A stretch of 48,511 nucleotides of DNA from UBA6382 sp963600315 (lineage in GTDB: Bacteria; Bacteroidota; Bacteroidia; Bacteroidales; Bacteroidaceae). The translations under genes were made by a program, and so were the position numbers. Location: positions 1-48,511 of the forward strand of contig CAVCAW010000030.1 of NCBI GenBank assembly GCA_963600315.1, read 5' to 3'. Below the pieces are notes generated by a model. That model saw only the letters and a list, made by a program, of their open reading frames with translations, did no database searches and had not been told where the DNA came from. Shown here piece after piece: positions 1 to 10,571 of the stretch (position 1 is its first letter; the number at the start of each line of letters is the position of its first letter).

Positions 1-2
1 AT

Positions 3-65
3 GAGGGTCTTTACAATACTTCTGCCAAAGCCAAGGCTTTTGTCAAAAAGTATCCAATCCGATAA
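3..65 (+). CDS. 3' end of an upstream gene, product unknown (partial)
   Basis: Frame 3 is open from the window edge to a TAA at 63-65 and reads ...AKAFVKKYPIR. The stop lies 12 bp before the ATG of the first SusC gene, the tight spacing seen through the rest of this operon. It is therefore probably the C-terminus of another operon member, but twenty residues are too few to assign a family. Confidence 0.5.
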   Translation, partial: EGLYNTSAKAKAFVKKYPIR

Positions 66-77
66 AAAAGTGCAAAT

Positions 78-3000
78 ATGAATAAGATAAAGTATTTACT
101 GTTATTCATTCTCTGCCTTGGCATTAGCTCTGTTTATGCCCAGAAGAGAATTTCGGGACACGTATTCAATCCCAAGGACGGTCCTATCATGATGGCAAAC
201 GTACTTGAAATCGACGCCAATAACCGTATCCAGTCGTCTACCCAGACCGATATGAGCGGTAACTTTGCGTTGACAATCAAGAATCCTAAGAACAAACTCA
301 AGGTGCATTTCTATGGCTACCGTGTGTTTGAGCAAGTCATAGGTGACAAGACAACATGGAAAATCCAACTTACTGAAAACTCTCGCTCACTCAAAGAGGT
401 GAAGATTTCAGGACGCAAAGTAGTCAAGTCAAATGGTCTCATGATTCCTGAGCGTGAGGTTTCAGTGGCTACACAGAAACTTGATATGGACGAGATGAAA
501 GGTCTCGCATTTGAGTCAGCCGACCAGGCTCTGCAAGGTCAGATTGCAGGTCTTGACGTTGTGGCCAACTCTGGTAACTTGGGTTCTGGTATGAGCATGC
601 GCTTGCGTGGTGTTACCACTATTACTGGTAGCCAGGAGCCTTTGATTGTTGTTGACGGCCATATCCTCGAAAACTATAGCTCTACTGATGTAGACCTTCA
701 GGATATGGACAATACTGAACAGTTTGCTAACCTTCTCTCCGTCAACGTAGAAGATATCAAGTCTATCGAGGTGAAGAAGGACGCTGGTGCTTGTGCCATG
801 TGGGGTGCTCGCGGTTCTAACGGTGTTATCGAAATTACGACTCGCCGTGGTGCCAAAGGTAGAACTCGCGTGTCGGGTAGCTACACCTTCCAGGGAAGCT
901 GGCAGCCCGCCGGCATGAAGATGCTCAATGGCGATGGCTATACCATGATGCTCAAGGAAGGATACTTCAATCCTAAGCAGAGCGACCTTACCTCTAATAT
1001 TATAGAGCTCATGTACAGGTCTGACAAGGCTATGTATTACAATAACTACAACAAGAACACTGACTGGGTTGACGAAGTTACACAGTTTGGTACTGCCAAC
1101 AAGTTCTATGTCAGTGTGACGGGTGGTGGTGACCAAGCTCAGTTCCGCGTATCTGGTGGTTACGACCACGAGACCGGTACAATCATCAAGCAGGTGCTTG
1201 ACCGTTTCACAACTCGTATGACTCTCGACTACAACGTGTCTACACGTATCAAGTTCAGCTCTAACTTTAACCTTACTTATACCAAGAACCAACAGAACTA
1301 CAGCGGTATTCTTGGCTTGGCATACAACGCTATGCCTAACATGAGCGTTTATCGCTATGATGGCGATGTCAATACTGGCGAGTATTTCAAAATGTATCCA
1401 CTTGCATCTGCAGCTGGTGAAGTTTCTGATGGCTATACTTCCTATTACCTGAGTGACATGGTCAGCAATGGTAACCCTGTTGCTATCGCCAATCTCTCAT
1501 GGAAAAATTCAAGCCAGTATGTCATTACTCCTCAGTTCGAACTTGAATATAAGCTCATGGGTATCGACAACAATACCACTCAGCTCAACTATAGAGGTGA
1601 GGTTTACATGAACTCTACGTCAAATACTACCGATGCTTACTATCCTGGTTCGCTCTCTACTGACACATGGTCTTCTGGAATCAACAGAACCGCTACGGCA
1701 ACTAATCGCAGTTTGAACTTTACTACAACTCACACGTTGACTTTCTCACCCAAACTGCCTCGCGATCACTCGCTACAGTTCCTTCTCCGTGGTCAGTTGA
1801 GTACTAGCAATGGTGTTTCTGAAGACATTTCTTCTGCAGGTGTAGTAGGTGGCATCACCGACCCAACTATCAGCGCAGAACTCAAGTCTGCCTCAACTTC
1901 TACTAGCAAGGGGCACTCACTTAACGGATTGTTCACTGCTCACTATGCATTCAAGTCAAAATACATCCTTGACTTCACACTCCGTGCAGATGGTAGCACA
2001 TCCTTCGGTAAGGACAAGCGTTGGGGTTATTTCCCTGCAGTGTCAGGTCGTTGGAATATCAGCGATGAATACTTCTTCCGCCCACTGAAGAAATATGTCA
2101 ATATGTTGTCTGTTTCTCCAGGTTGGGGTATAACGGGTAACTCTCCTAGCACCAACTCTATTATGTACAACACATATTCGAGCAAGGGTTCTTATGGAGC
2201 TAATGGTAACACCCTGCAGGCAATCGGTCCTAACAACTTGCGTCTTACCACTATCCAATGGGAAAAGACAAGTTCTTGGAACGTTGGTTTTGACCTCCAC
2301 CTCTTTGAGGACCTCATCCAGATGAACCTCAACTTGTATAGCAAGCACACAACTGACTTGCTGCAGTCAGGTGTGAAGATTCCTTCTTCAACAGGTTTCT
2401 CCAAACTTGACTACGACAACGTAGGTACGATGAAGAACAAGGGTTGGGAACTTTCTATCAACACTAAACCTGTGTTCAAGGTTGGCAAATTCGCCATGAG
2501 GTTCAAATTCAATGCTTCGCAGAACCAAAACCGCATCACCTCGATGAACGAAAGCGTGCTGACATCGCTCAATGCTGATTACAACTACAAGAACGTAACT
2601 GATGGCGGTAGCTACTTGAGCCGTGTACAGATTGGCAATGCACTGTATTCTATCTACGGTTTCCGTTACAAAGGTGTATACCGCTATGACTACGAACACT
2701 CTGGTTATTTCGCTGACGAGTCTAAGAATGAAGTTTACGGCTCCAACACAGCAGCAGCAGCAGCAGCTCGTGGCGAGAACTCTACTTGTCCTATAGCTCA
2801 CGATGCCAACGGCAATATTATATTCGACGCCAGCGGTAATCCTCTCCGTATGTACTACAACTATGGTGGTCTCAACTATCAGTTCTCTGGTGGTGATGCT
2901 ATCTATGAAGATATCAACCATGATGGTCAGATTAACGAACTTGATATCGTCTACCTTGGTAACTCCAATCCTAAGTTTACAGGTGGCTTCGGTATTGACT

Positions 3001-3467
3001 TCACCTATGGCCGTTGGACACTCAAGACAAGCTTCAACGTTCGTCTTGGTGCAAAAATCATCAACAAGGCTCGTATGCAGGCTGAAGACATGCGCACCAA
3101 CAAGAACCAGTCTACCGCTGTAAACTGGCGCTGGCGCAAGAATGGTGATATCACCGAGATTCCTCGTGCTATGAATTCTAACGCGGGTGACTCTTACAAT
3201 GCACTTCCTTCTGACCGCTACGTTGAGTCTGGCGACTTCATCCGTTTGCAGTACGTACAGCTTTCTTATAGCTTTGATTCGAAGAACTTGCGCCGTCTAG
3301 GCTTGAAGGGCTTGAACTTCTATATTTCCGCCAACAACTTGTTCTTCTTCACCAAGTATTCTGGTGTTGACCCAGAGCACTCTGCCAGCGGTTACAACCC
3401 TGCCTACGACTCCTCGCAGACTCCTCGCTCACGTTCGGTGACACTTAGCTTGAATGTACAGTTCTAA
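78..3467 (+). CDS. SusC/RagA-family TonB-linked outer membrane transporter (first copy)
   Basis: 1129 aa, the usual SusC size. A signal peptide covers residues 1-21 (cleavage after VYA). A carboxypeptidase-regulatory-like beta domain follows at about 23-100, then the plug at about 120-255 with the family landmarks LRGVTTITGSQEPLIVVDG and ARGSNGVIEITT. The rest is a beta-barrel ending in the outer-membrane C-terminal Phe (LNVQF). Known for the family: SusC forms a TonB-driven channel lidded by a SusD lipoprotein and imports oligosaccharides, peptides or other polymers. The substrate cannot be read from sequence. A Ca-loop-like DINHDGQINELD lies before the last strands. A run of six Ala codons at about 2751-2769 is built on a gca repeat. 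The SusD partner begins 18 bp downstream, so the two are co-transcribed. Confidence 0.95.
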   Translation: MNKIKYLLLFILCLGISSVYAQKRISGHVFNPKDGPIMMANVLEIDANNRIQSSTQTDMSGNFALTIKNPKNKLKVHFYGYRVFEQVIGDKTTWKIQLTENSRSLKEVKISGRKVVKSNGLMIPEREVSVATQKLDMDEMKGLAFESADQALQGQIAGLDVVANSGNLGSGMSMRLRGVTTITGSQEPLIVVDGHILENYSSTDVDLQDMDNTEQFANLLSVNVEDIKSIEVKKDAGACAMWGARGSNGVIEITTRRGAKGRTRVSGSYTFQGSWQPAGMKMLNGDGYTMMLKEGYFNPKQSDLTSNIIELMYRSDKAMYYNNYNKNTDWVDEVTQFGTANKFYVSVTGGGDQAQFRVSGGYDHETGTIIKQVLDRFTTRMTLDYNVSTRIKFSSNFNLTYTKNQQNYSGILGLAYNAMPNMSVYRYDGDVNTGEYFKMYPLASAAGEVSDGYTSYYLSDMVSNGNPVAIANLSWKNSSQYVITPQFELEYKLMGIDNNTTQLNYRGEVYMNSTSNTTDAYYPGSLSTDTWSSGINRTATATNRSLNFTTTHTLTFSPKLPRDHSLQFLLRGQLSTSNGVSEDISSAGVVGGITDPTISAELKSASTSTSKGHSLNGLFTAHYAFKSKYILDFTLRADGSTSFGKDKRWGYFPAVSGRWNISDEYFFRPLKKYVNMLSVSPGWGITGNSPSTNSIMYNTYSSKGSYGANGNTLQAIGPNNLRLTTIQWEKTSSWNVGFDLHLFEDLIQMNLNLYSKHTTDLLQSGVKIPSSTGFSKLDYDNVGTMKNKGWELSINTKPVFKVGKFAMRFKFNASQNQNRITSMNESVLTSLNADYNYKNVTDGGSYLSRVQIGNALYSIYGFRYKGVYRYDYEHSGYFADESKNEVYGSNTAAAAAARGENSTCPIAHDANGNIIFDASGNPLRMYYNYGGLNYQFSGGDAIYEDINHDGQINELDIVYLGNSNPKFTGGFGIDFTYGRWTLKTSFNVRLGAKIINKARMQAEDMRTNKNQSTAVNWRWRKNGDITEIPRAMNSNAGDSYNALPSDRYVESGDFIRLQYVQLSYSFDSKNLRRLGLKGLNFYISANNLFFFTKYSGVDPEHSASGYNPAYDSSQTPRSRSVTLSLNVQF

Positions 3468-3485
3468 TTATTAAAACCGAATAAA

Positions 3486-5270
3486 ATGAAAAACAATAAG
3501 ATTCAGAATAAAGTAATACTGCCAGTCTACCTTGCTGTGGTGGCATTGTTCTCCTCGTGTAGCGTAGCAGACGACTTCCTGACAGTATACCCTACCAACC
3601 AGATTACCAGTGAGCAATTCTGGGAGGATAAGAATGACGTTACTAGCGTGCTTGGTTCTTGCTATACAGCTCTTTCGAACGTTACCGGTCGTATGTTTAT
3701 ATGGGGTGAGGCACGCTCAGACAACTTCCTGCTTACATCAGAAAGCAACACTGATTTAAAGAACATGATGAATGCAAACCTCCTGCCTACCAACAGCTGG
3801 TTTGATTGGGCTTCTTTCTATACAGGTATCGGCTACTGCAACCTCTGCCTGCAGAAAGGTCCCGAAGTTGTTGAGAAAGATGCTAGTTTTCAAGAAAGCG
3901 ACTGGAAGCCTATTGAAGCAGAACTCAAGGCTCTGCGCGCTCTCTACTATTTCTACTTGGTTCGTGCCTATCGTGATGTGCCTTTCGTAGTTGAAGCTAA
4001 TGATACCAGTGATGGCGCTACAGATCCTGTTCCGCAGACTGCCTCAGAAACCATTCTTACATATCTTATAAATGACCTTGAAGCAATCAAGGACAATGGT
4101 ATGAAGAACTATGGTAATGATGAATTCAACAAGGGACGTTTCGGTAAGAGAAGCATTTATGCTCTTCTCTGTGACATCTACCTATGGAGAGCATCTAAGA
4201 ACTCGTCAGCTGACTCCATCGCCAAGTATCCTGGTGAAGCAGAAGGTGACTATCGCAAGGTTATTGAATATGCAGATTATCTTTCACAAGATATTCTGGA
4301 GGATTTCAAGGGTAATGGTATAAACACCACGGGTACTCACGAGGACTATTATGGCAGCAGCCGCTCAATGTTCTCTAATGAAGAACCTCTTCCACTTTAC
4401 GTAACTGAAAAGAGTAATCGTGTTGCCAACTATCCTTATCGTAAGGTGTTCGGAGAGGCTTTCTCGCTCGAAGACATCTTTGAGATATGTGATGGTATGT
4501 CGACCTTGGTAGGTTCCTATTTTGGTACTTGGGATAACAATTTCACGGCAGGTAACTTCTCTGCTGCAGCTCCGTTCCAGAACCTTTCAGCTAAACCAAA
4601 TGATGCCAACTATGCATTCTCCAAGTCTGACATCAGATACTATGCTACCATTCAGAAGCCTACAGGTTCCACTACCAACGCCGTCTACAACATTGTGAAA
4701 TTTGTTGCTAGAACAGTTCAAATTAATGGTTGTGACGACCAGACAAGCTCTAGTTGCTCTGTTGAGTACGAGTGGTCTCCTAAACAAAAGAATTTCAAGA
4801 TGTATCGTGTGAGCGACATCCTCTTGATGAAGGCTGAGGCTATCGCTTGTCTCCAAGAGTATATTCTTAAGACCGACGATGAGTCAATGCTTAAAGAAGG
4901 TTTCAGAGTCGCTAAGGCAGTGTTCGCACGCTCCAATCCTATGATTGATGCTGATGATGACCTTGATTTCGCTAACTTTAGTACAGGACAAAATCTTGAA
5001 GAGTTCGTCTTGGGCGAACGTCAGCGCGAGTTCTTTGGCGAAGGTAAACGTTGGTTTGACCTTGTGCGCTATGCTATGCGCCAGGGCAACACCCAGAAGA
5101 TGCTTTCGTTGCTGGTTCGCAAGTATAGCACTAACTCCAATGCTATTAAGGCGAAACTCGCTTCACTCAATTCTCTGTACAACCCCGTTTATAATGACGA
5201 AATCAAGATCAATACTGCATTGGTTCAGAATCCTGCATGGGTAACAGACGAAACTACAGAACGAAATTGA
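3486..5270 (+). CDS. SusD/RagB-family surface lipoprotein (first copy)
   Basis: 594 aa, within the SusD range. A lipoprotein signal ends in the lipobox FSSC (Cys25), so the mature protein should be lipid-anchored and, as in the family, exposed on the cell surface as the lid of the preceding SusC. The N-terminal part carries the TPR-like helices (ALRALYYFYLVRAYRDVPFV). The C-terminal RagB/SusD domain shows the signature LGERQREFFGEGKRWFDLVRY, broken here only by codon boundaries. It binds substrate at the outer surface and hands it to the SusC barrel. It is the second gene of the five-gene operon, 18 bp after SusC and 50 bp before the fasciclin-like gene. The ligand is unknown. Confidence 0.95.
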   Translation: MKNNKIQNKVILPVYLAVVALFSSCSVADDFLTVYPTNQITSEQFWEDKNDVTSVLGSCYTALSNVTGRMFIWGEARSDNFLLTSESNTDLKNMMNANLLPTNSWFDWASFYTGIGYCNLCLQKGPEVVEKDASFQESDWKPIEAELKALRALYYFYLVRAYRDVPFVVEANDTSDGATDPVPQTASETILTYLINDLEAIKDNGMKNYGNDEFNKGRFGKRSIYALLCDIYLWRASKNSSADSIAKYPGEAEGDYRKVIEYADYLSQDILEDFKGNGINTTGTHEDYYGSSRSMFSNEEPLPLYVTEKSNRVANYPYRKVFGEAFSLEDIFEICDGMSTLVGSYFGTWDNNFTAGNFSAAAPFQNLSAKPNDANYAFSKSDIRYYATIQKPTGSTTNAVYNIVKFVARTVQINGCDDQTSSSCSVEYEWSPKQKNFKMYRVSDILLMKAEAIACLQEYILKTDDESMLKEGFRVAKAVFARSNPMIDADDDLDFANFSTGQNLEEFVLGERQREFFGEGKRWFDLVRYAMRQGNTQKMLSLLVRKYSTNSNAIKAKLASLNSLYNPVYNDEIKINTALVQNPAWVTDETTERN

Positions 5271-5320
5271 TGTCTGAGGTTTGAAACTAAGTAAACTCAC
5301 AAATTCAAAAAGAATTGATT

Positions 5321-7108
5321 ATGAAAAATAAATATGCAAAATGGGTCGCTTGTGGTTTCCTTGGACTGATGGCTGTGTTTGGCCTCAATTCATGTACCGA
5401 CGACCATTATGACTTGAATTCTAACAACGCTAAGGGTACCCTTTGGGAAAACCTCACTGCTACGGGCGAGTGCAACGATTTTCTTAATATTCTCTCTAAG
5501 TCAATCGTAAATAAGAAAGCCTATGGTGTGCCGGCTTCACTTACCTACGCAGACTTGCTGAAAGCCGATAACTCCATGACAGCATGGGCTCCTAAAGATG
5601 GCACGTATGATGCGCAGAAATGGATGACTATCCTCGAGCAAGCCAAGCAGGCTGAAGAGAACGGTGACCTTACTACTGCCGCTGACAAATACCAGCAGGT
5701 TGAAAAGCAGTTTGTCAAGAACCACCTTTCTTATTTCAACTACAATGGAAGTTATGCTACTTCTAAACGTATTACTCTGGCCAATGGCAAATATGCCGAA
5801 TATAATTCTGGCGAGGGAACGATAAAAGGAGTGGCTATTGAGAGCGGTGAGAATCGCAACATCGCATCAGTTAACGGTACGGCTCACGTGCTCACCTCTT
5901 ATATCCCTTATTCTTATGACCTTAAGGAAATCCTTGAAACGACTCCTGATTTGTCGCTCTTGAACGACTATGTTACAAGTAAGGACACTCTCATCTTTTC
6001 AGAGTCTTCAAGTATCAAGGGAGCAACTGTTGATGGTCAGGTGCAATATGTAGACTCTGTGTTCAAAGAGTCTAATAAGATTATGCCTGACATTGCCACC
6101 AACGCAGACTCTCTTGTAGCTGCCATCTATTTCAAGAATGATGCATGGCAGAAAGCTTTGGAGTATACCAAGAAGTCCTTCCAGTATAAGAGAGCTTATT
6201 CGTATATCGATGAGAAAGGTCAGCTTTACACTGATTCACTGCGTGCGGATTCTCTCCAAGAGTCCAAAGCCGTTGAAGCTTTGTTTAAGAATATGTTCTA
6301 TAGCTTGGATGAACAGCCCGCATTCGATAAGAGTACTGCCAGCACAGAGACTGTCAAGGCTTTCTTTGAGCATGCCGACTCGTTGGCTTCCACAGACCAT
6401 TATGGCACATCGCGTCACTATCAGCGCGCTCCGTTTGCCAATGTTCTTACCGATGGACAGACCCCTGTAGAGGTGTCTAACGGCTATGTTTTCTTGGTTG
6501 ACAATTTCAATTTTAAAGCCAACAAGTCTTGGCAGTTTGACGAGACTATCGAGGCCGAGGGCGGAAATCAGATAAATACTCAATACTCCAAGTCTTTGTC
6601 AACTGCCTCACCCCGAGGTGTTCAGTACACGGTGCTTGCGAGCGCATGCAATCCTAGGGTTGCAGGCAAGTTGAGTAGTAACTCTTACCAGGAGTTCGTT
6701 CCATCTTCTTCAGCTGCAAATCCGCAGGTGACTTTCAATTTGAAGGGACTGCTCTCTGGTACTTATGACATCTATGCCGTATTCGTACCGGAAAATATCA
6801 ACGATACTACCAATGTGAGCCCCAAGGCTAATAAGTTCAGTGCTACTCTTACCTACGACTATGATGAGGATGGCAAGCAGCTGACCGTGGCTTCATCGGG
6901 TGGCGACAAGGGTGTTTTTACTACCGATGTTACCAAGATCGACACGATAAAGTTGTTTGAGAACTACAAGTTCGATGTATGTTACTACGACATAAACAAA
7001 TGCAACCCGATGCTTACCATTACCAGCGCTATCAAGCTTAAGGACCGCAAGACCTGTACTCCTAACTTGAGGATAGACTGCATCCTGTTAGTTGCTAAAG
7101 ACGAGTAA
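5321..7108 (+). CDS. Fasciclin (FAS1)-domain lipoprotein
   Basis: 595 aa from ATG 5321. A TTG 6 bp upstream would add two residues, but ATG followed by MKNKYAKW is a better start. The lipobox LNSC (Cys25) predicts a lipid anchor. Residues about 35-205 resemble a FAS1 domain: helical opening TLWENLTATGECNDFLNIL, the fAP-like SMTAWAPKDG, and the closing NGTAHVL motif. A second, weaker FAS1-like half ends at VSNGYVFLVDNF near residue 395. The last 190 residues look like a beta-sandwich. FAS1 domains mediate adhesion or polymer binding in other proteins. Its position between two SusC/SusD pairs suggests an accessory surface-binding protein, like SusE/F in starch loci; that role is inference. Confidence 0.8.
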   Translation: MKNKYAKWVACGFLGLMAVFGLNSCTDDHYDLNSNNAKGTLWENLTATGECNDFLNILSKSIVNKKAYGVPASLTYADLLKADNSMTAWAPKDGTYDAQKWMTILEQAKQAEENGDLTTAADKYQQVEKQFVKNHLSYFNYNGSYATSKRITLANGKYAEYNSGEGTIKGVAIESGENRNIASVNGTAHVLTSYIPYSYDLKEILETTPDLSLLNDYVTSKDTLIFSESSSIKGATVDGQVQYVDSVFKESNKIMPDIATNADSLVAAIYFKNDAWQKALEYTKKSFQYKRAYSYIDEKGQLYTDSLRADSLQESKAVEALFKNMFYSLDEQPAFDKSTASTETVKAFFEHADSLASTDHYGTSRHYQRAPFANVLTDGQTPVEVSNGYVFLVDNFNFKANKSWQFDETIEAEGGNQINTQYSKSLSTASPRGVQYTVLASACNPRVAGKLSSNSYQEFVPSSSAANPQVTFNLKGLLSGTYDIYAVFVPENINDTTNVSPKANKFSATLTYDYDEDGKQLTVASSGGDKGVFTTDVTKIDTIKLFENYKFDVCYYDINKCNPMLTITSAIKLKDRKTCTPNLRIDCILLVAKDE

Positions 7109-7134
7109 GCTTTTAACTAAAAAAACAGAAGACA

Positions 7135-10100
7135 ATGAAAAATATATTCAGCAATTATCTTTCAGGTAAGATTTTCGGTGCAAGTTTGTGCTTCTTCTTC
7201 CTTGCTGGTGCAACACCTCTGTATGCGCAGGATGATGTCAGCGATCAGGATGACGAGGCAGACGAGGAACAAGTGGTGGTTAAGCGCCCCGTTGTTTCCA
7301 AGCTCCCGACTTACCAGATGCGTGAAGTGAAAGGTTTGGTGCTTGACGCTGCAACCAAGGCTCCTCTTTCGGGTGTCAGAGTGCAGTCGCTCAACAATCC
7401 ACGTTACTCTACTATGACCGGCGAGGACGGTAAGTATACACTCTCTATCCCAACTTTTGAGTCTACACTTTACCTCTCTACACCTGACTACAATGCTATC
7501 CAGGTGGCTGTAAAGGATGGTGAGCGTACGTCATTTCTTTATAGCACAGCATTCAATGCTTTCTATAAGAGTTCTAATCAAGTGTTCACCAAGGCTGAGG
7601 CTTCGATGACTAATAGTTCTGCACTCACGTTGGAGTCTGACATCGAAAATACCCTCAATGCCAATGTGCTCACCACGATGCGTGGAGGAATGCCTGGTCA
7701 GGGAGCCAACATGCTCATCAATGGTATCACCTCTCTTAATACTGTTACTCAGCCGCTCATTGTCATCGATGGCGTGATTTGGGATGGCCAGTATGACAGG
7801 TCTACCATTCATCAGGGTTTCTTCAATAATGTTCTGAACACTATTGACCCAGAGGATATTGCCAACGTGCGCATTTTGAACACAGGAACGGCACTCTATG
7901 GTGCCAAGGGTGCCAACGGTGTTATTGAAATCACTACTAAGCGTGCGAAAGAGCGTGCTACACGAATCAATGTACGTCTCTATGGTGGTTTTGAAACTCG
8001 TCCTAACACTATTGACGTGCTCAACGGTACGCAGTATCGCAGCTACATGACCGACATTCTTGGTACTTACACTCCGAGCGACGGTTCTTCGACTACTGCA
8101 GCTTTACAGAATATTGCTTCTAAGCCGTTCATGAACGAAGACCCATCCTACACGTACTATAATCTCTATCACAACAATTCTGACTGGCAGCACGGACTCT
8201 ACCAGACCGCAGCTACTCAGAACTATCGTGTTAACGTGCAAGGTGGTGATGACATAGCTTTGTATGGTCTTTCTTTGGGTTACACTACATCTAACGCAAC
8301 AGCCAAGAACAATGACTTCGACCGTCTCAATATTCGTTTCAATACCGATGTGACACTGTCAAGCAAACTTGACGCTTCGTTTGACATTTCTTATGGTCGC
8401 ACGACCTACAATCTGCGCGACAACGGTTGGGCAGAGAGCTATGCTTCTTCCAATATATCTTCGCCCAACGTGTTGGGAACAATCGTTCCTTCTATGATAA
8501 GCATCACAGACTACTATCTGTATTGGGATCAGGCAACATCTTCCAATAAGCTTGGTGTTAACGGCAATGTCTTCTCAGGCAAGACCTATTCTGACAACAA
8601 CAACCCGTTCAAGTTCAGCGAGTCCTACGAAACCGATGCTTTGGCTAACCCATATTGGATCCTTCGCAATGGAGATGGTGACAATAAGAACTATCAGGAG
8701 CAGACTCAGTTCTCTCTTAATGTCAACCCACGCTATCAGTTGGCTCCATGGTTGCAGATTGCTGACCGTTTCAGCTATGGTATCAACCGTGTGTCTGAAC
8801 TCTACTACTTGCCTTATGACGGTACGCCAAGCAAGTTTGCCGAGGGAATCGGAACTATCTCCAGTGCCGTTAAATCTCAATTTGCTGACGAAACAACAGT
8901 GTTCAATAACCTCTATGCATCATTCGACAAGAAGTTTGGAGCTCACTCGGTTAAAGCCGTTGCAGGTTTCCGCCTTGCCTCCTACAACTATTCTATGAGC
9001 TATGTTTCAGGTTATAACAACACCAATGACAAGATGCCTAACCTCTCGACAAGCCTCCAGTATCTCACCTATGGTGGTACCAACGACAGCTGGATGAACC
9101 TTGCTTACTATTTAGACGCATCTTATATCTACAAGAACCGTTACTATGTAAATGGTACTCTCACTGCTGAGTCTTCTTCTCGCTTCGGCAACAAGACAGA
9201 AGAAGGTATCAAACTCTTTGGAGTAAACTGGGGCTTGTTCCCCTCGCTGCAGGCAGGTTGGTTGATTTCTTCAGAACCATGGTTCAATGTTCCGGCTGTT
9301 AACTTCCTGAAGTTGGCAGTAGGCTACGAAGAGTCTGGTAATGACAACATCGACTACTATGCATCACGCACATACTTTGAGGTTCAGAAGTATCTCAACG
9401 CTGCTACATCATTGAACCTCGCCAACATCTCCAACTCTAAGATTCAGTGGGAGACTACTCGCCGATTCAACATCGGTCTTGAGACATCGTTGTTCAACAA
9501 CCGTCTCTCTCTCGGTGCCAACGTATATTTCAGCAAAACTTCCAATCTCTTGGCAAAGATCAACCTTGACTACCTCACAGGTCTGAAGTCTATGTGGTCC
9601 AACTGTGGCGAGATGACCAATACAGGTTTTGACATCAACGCCAACTTGGCTGTCATCAATACCAAGGATTTCAAGTGGAAAGTTGGAGTATCGCTCGGTC
9701 ACTATACCAACGAAATCAAGAAGCTCCCGTCTTCTACTATCACCACCTACAACCTTGCCGCCGATGGTTCCAAGGAGAGTGTCTACAAGACAATCAATGG
9801 TTATGTGTCTTCTATCTACGGCACAGAGAATATCTTGACATCTGTAGGCGATGCTGCAGGCATATTCTATGGCTACAAGACACAAGGTGTATTCGCTACC
9901 GATGCTGATGCTTCTACTGCCGGCAAGTACGGTTACCTCCGTTACCCTACCGGTTATTCAGGCGATTCTTATCGCAACTTCAAGGCTGGTGATGTTCACT
10001 TCGTTGACCAGAACGGTGATGGCTGGATTTCAGAAGCCGACAAGGTGAAGATTGGCGACGCTAATCCTGACCTCTATGGTAACTTCTTCACTTCATTCAC

Positions 10101-10563
10101 ATGGAAGAAGTTCCGTCTTGACGCTATCTTCAAATATTCTATCGGCAACGATGTCTTCAACTATCAGCGTCAGCAGCTCGAGGGTGGCAACAACCTTTGG
10201 AACCAGTCTAAGGCCATGGCCAACCGCTGGACCTACGAAGGTCAGCAGACCAGCGTGCCTCGCGCCGTCCTGTCAGGCTCCTCTGAGTGGGTCAACAACG
10301 AGCGTTTCTCTGACCGTTGGATTGAAGACGGCTCGTTCCTTAAGCTCAAGAACATCCGTCTCACCTATGACCTCCCGATGTCGCTGACATGGCTCCAGGG
10401 CTTGGCTGTATGGGCTGAGGCTAACAATGTGTTCACAATTTCCAAATACACTGGTTCTGACCCCGAAAGCTCTTGCAGCAACGGTGTGCTCTACAGAGGT
10501 ATCGATGCAGGCCTGCTTCCCGTATCGCGCAGCTTCAATTTCGGTGTAACTGTTAATCTGTAA
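7135..10563 (+). CDS. SusC/RagA-family TonB-linked outer membrane transporter (second copy)
   Basis: 1142 aa. The signal peptide is residues 1-31 (cleavage after LYA). An unusual acidic stretch follows (32-46, DDVSDQDDEADEEQ) before the carboxypeptidase-regulatory-like domain at about 62-140. The plug (about 165-280) has TQPLIVIDGVIWDG and YGAKGANGVIEITTK. A barrel follows with a Ca-loop-like DQNGDGWISEAD near residue 965. The protein ends NFGVTVNL, so the last residue is Leu rather than Phe. It differs enough from the first copy to be an old duplicate or a different specificity. It lies 26 bp after the fasciclin-like gene and 8 bp before its SusD partner, in one operon. Confidence 0.95.
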   Translation: MKNIFSNYLSGKIFGASLCFFFLAGATPLYAQDDVSDQDDEADEEQVVVKRPVVSKLPTYQMREVKGLVLDAATKAPLSGVRVQSLNNPRYSTMTGEDGKYTLSIPTFESTLYLSTPDYNAIQVAVKDGERTSFLYSTAFNAFYKSSNQVFTKAEASMTNSSALTLESDIENTLNANVLTTMRGGMPGQGANMLINGITSLNTVTQPLIVIDGVIWDGQYDRSTIHQGFFNNVLNTIDPEDIANVRILNTGTALYGAKGANGVIEITTKRAKERATRINVRLYGGFETRPNTIDVLNGTQYRSYMTDILGTYTPSDGSSTTAALQNIASKPFMNEDPSYTYYNLYHNNSDWQHGLYQTAATQNYRVNVQGGDDIALYGLSLGYTTSNATAKNNDFDRLNIRFNTDVTLSSKLDASFDISYGRTTYNLRDNGWAESYASSNISSPNVLGTIVPSMISITDYYLYWDQATSSNKLGVNGNVFSGKTYSDNNNPFKFSESYETDALANPYWILRNGDGDNKNYQEQTQFSLNVNPRYQLAPWLQIADRFSYGINRVSELYYLPYDGTPSKFAEGIGTISSAVKSQFADETTVFNNLYASFDKKFGAHSVKAVAGFRLASYNYSMSYVSGYNNTNDKMPNLSTSLQYLTYGGTNDSWMNLAYYLDASYIYKNRYYVNGTLTAESSSRFGNKTEEGIKLFGVNWGLFPSLQAGWLISSEPWFNVPAVNFLKLAVGYEESGNDNIDYYASRTYFEVQKYLNAATSLNLANISNSKIQWETTRRFNIGLETSLFNNRLSLGANVYFSKTSNLLAKINLDYLTGLKSMWSNCGEMTNTGFDINANLAVINTKDFKWKVGVSLGHYTNEIKKLPSSTITTYNLAADGSKESVYKTINGYVSSIYGTENILTSVGDAAGIFYGYKTQGVFATDADASTAGKYGYLRYPTGYSGDSYRNFKAGDVHFVDQNGDGWISEADKVKIGDANPDLYGNFFTSFTWKKFRLDAIFKYSIGNDVFNYQRQQLEGGNNLWNQSKAMANRWTYEGQQTSVPRAVLSGSSEWVNNERFSDRWIEDGSFLKLKNIRLTYDLPMSLTWLQGLAVWAEANNVFTISKYTGSDPESSCSNGVLYRGIDAGLLPVSRSFNFGVTVNL

Positions 10564-10571
10564 AAATCACG

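Noticed and set aside
516..1292. 258-aa minus-strand frame opposite the first SusC
   Set aside because: Antisense shadow of conserved plug and barrel codons.
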